From an uncultured Oscillospiraceae bacterium (lineage in GTDB: Bacteria > Bacillota > Clostridia > Oscillospirales > Oscillospiraceae), in NCBI GenBank assembly GCA_934589705.1, contig CAKTOH010000003.1, forward strand, positions 1-64,000: a stretch of DNA of 64,000 nucleotides, read 5' to 3'. This document shows positions 63,519-64,000 of the stretch, in pieces. Made by a program: the position numbers and the translations under genes. Positions within the stretch are counted from its first letter, which is position 1. Each line of letters opens with the position of its first letter. The notes beneath the pieces are model-generated. The model was not told the DNA's origin and searched no databases. It saw only the letters and a list, made by a program, of their open reading frames with translations.

Positions 63519-63713
63519 ATGGCGAACATCCCCCAAAATATACTCTTTGCTCATTTCATCAGCGGCATGGAAAAGGAAAGGCAGGCAACGCTTAGAATGA
63601 TGTATCTGAACAGCTGCAACATTGATGAAGCAAACCGCCGCCACCCGCTGCGCTTCTTTCCCTGCCTTTGCAGGGGTCATATCCTCAGGAGGATTCCAAC
63701 GCATTGCCTTTGA
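63519..63713 (+). CDS. Small ORF cut by the integrase fragment
   Basis: An ATG with GAAAGGGAAC upstream opens a 64-codon frame: MANIPQNILFAHFISGMEKE then RQATLRMMYLNSCNIDEANRR. Its first 41 codons look like a real protein start; the remainder runs through the reverse of the integrase gene. It is probably the N-terminus of a truncated gene. Confidence 0.35.
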   Translation: MANIPQNILFAHFISGMEKERQATLRMMYLNSCNIDEANRRHPLRFFPCLCRGHILRRIPTHCL

Positions 63714-63806
63714 AATTTGCCTGCCGTTTTCATCACGTCCCAAGCACACACGAATCTTGTATGAAAGACGTTTGCCTCTTGCTCTTTCTTCTTTGATAGA
63801 TGCCAT
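63636..63806 (-). pseudogene. N-terminal fragment of a tyrosine recombinase (integrase)
   Basis: The minus strand from ATG 63806, with GGAAGAAG upstream, reads MASIKEERARGKRLSYKIRV and CLGRDENGRQISKAMRWNPP, the N-terminal arm-binding domain of Tn916-type site-specific integrases. At about codon 57 (63636) the similarity ends abruptly; the catalytic domain is missing. It begins about 140 bases from the tRNA half. Confidence 0.75.
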
Positions 63807-63912
63807 AACTTCTTCCTTTCCGCAGTAAGAAAAGAAGAAATTGAGAGGGCCTGTTGTCCATTTGTTGTCCAAGGTGAAAATGCCCAGCACAAAATAGGGT
63901 GAAAAGTATAGA

Positions 63913-63946
63913 AAAACACTCGATTTCAAATGAAATCGAGTGTTTT
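63913..63946 (-). terminator. Terminator of the tRNA-Ala half
   Basis: AAAACACTCGATTTCA pairs with TGAAATCGAGTGTTTT; on the minus strand the T run follows the CCA end of the tRNA. Confidence 0.8.
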
Positions 63947-63947
63947 G

Positions 63948-63992
63948 TGGTGGAGATAAGCGGGATCGAACCGCTGACCTCTTGAATGCCAT
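63948..63992 (-). tRNA. 3' half of tRNA-Ala (GGC) at a probable attachment site
   Basis: On the minus strand the anticodon loop ATGGCAT (anticodon GGC), 3' anticodon stem TCAAG, variable AGGTC, T arm AGCGG-TTCGATC-CCGCT, acceptor TATCTCC and CCA are present. The bases before the loop (TGGAGCCC, reverse complement of 63993-64000) cannot pair with TCAAG, so the 5' half is not the natural one. This is the duplication expected when an element integrates into a tRNA gene. Confidence 0.6.
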
Positions 63993-64000
63993 GGGCTCCA

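Noticed and set aside
63948..64000. A complete tRNA-Ala at the right edge
   Set aside because: The last eight bases cannot form the anticodon stem, so only the 3' half is supported.

Overview
The window is about 64 kb of Gram-positive chromosome. Its genes have the protein families and moderately high GC third positions of gut Clostridia (Oscillospiraceae/Ruminococcaceae-like). Grounds for this are Clostridia-type PTS enzyme I, lipoproteins with no outer-membrane genes, ECF sigma/anti-sigma pairs of the DUF4179 type, a dlt-like operon, AGGAGG ribosome binding sites and TTGACA/TATAAT promoters. No rRNA, CRISPR array or replication origin was seen.

Layout. 0.1-2.1 kb: HPr and enzyme I of the PTS. 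2.6-12.8 kb: a sugar locus with a ROK repressor, an FGGY kinase, D-lyxose isomerase, a PfkB kinase, a ribose-type ABC transporter whose binding protein is an in-frame tandem duplication, and a LacX-type mutarotase behind a palindromic operator. 12.8-15.2 kb: a relaxase remnant, then an ECF sigma/anti-sigma pair. 15.8-19.4 kb: an aldo/keto reductase with ferredoxin-like tail, a flavin-type oxidase, a lipoprotein and an MBL hydrolase. 19.7-23.7 kb: a glycerate module (kinase, GntP permease, CdaR regulator). 23.9-28.6 kb: a DMT transporter, a second sigma/anti-sigma pair with a damaged start, a lipoprotein and a TSUP transporter. 28.8-34.9 kb: glutamate synthase gltBD behind a leader terminator. 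35.1 kb: a tiny holin-like toxin with an antisense RNA promoter. 35.3-39.4 kb: a zinc-ribbon protein, xanthine phosphoribosyltransferase and a MoxR/VWA pair. 39.7-42.2 kb: an amino-acid ABC transporter. 42.4-46.1 kb: a cytidylate-kinase-like protein, a Na/Pi cotransporter and a LysR regulator. 46.1-46.4 kb: three tandem 20-codon peptide genes. 46.6-53.6 kb: an esterase and a six-gene dlt-like operon. 54.0-59.4 kb: a lipoprotein and pstSCAB-phoU. 59.7-62.8 kb: an orphan antitoxin, SstT, an HD protein and a membrane-anchored protein. 63-64 kb: debris of an integrated element, with an integrase fragment next to the 3' half of a tRNA-Ala.

The intergenic space is crowded with small non-coding repeats. 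One palindromic element of about 170 bp is present five times in the same orientation; one copy is interrupted by a different 161-bp element with perfect ends and a TA duplication. A second family of about 170 bp occurs twice, inverted. A third family, built around ATGTCATTGCGAACCAGT arms, fills at least six gaps. These repeats touch gene ends: one supplies the stop codon of an HD-domain gene, one sits inside an ABC operon, and one abuts a sigma gene that lacks an in-frame start.

The best candidates for something undescribed are the tandem 20-residue peptide genes at 46.1-46.4 kb and, second, the compact type I toxin-antitoxin-like locus at 35.0-35.3 kb. Both were too short for ordinary gene calling and were read directly from the sequence.
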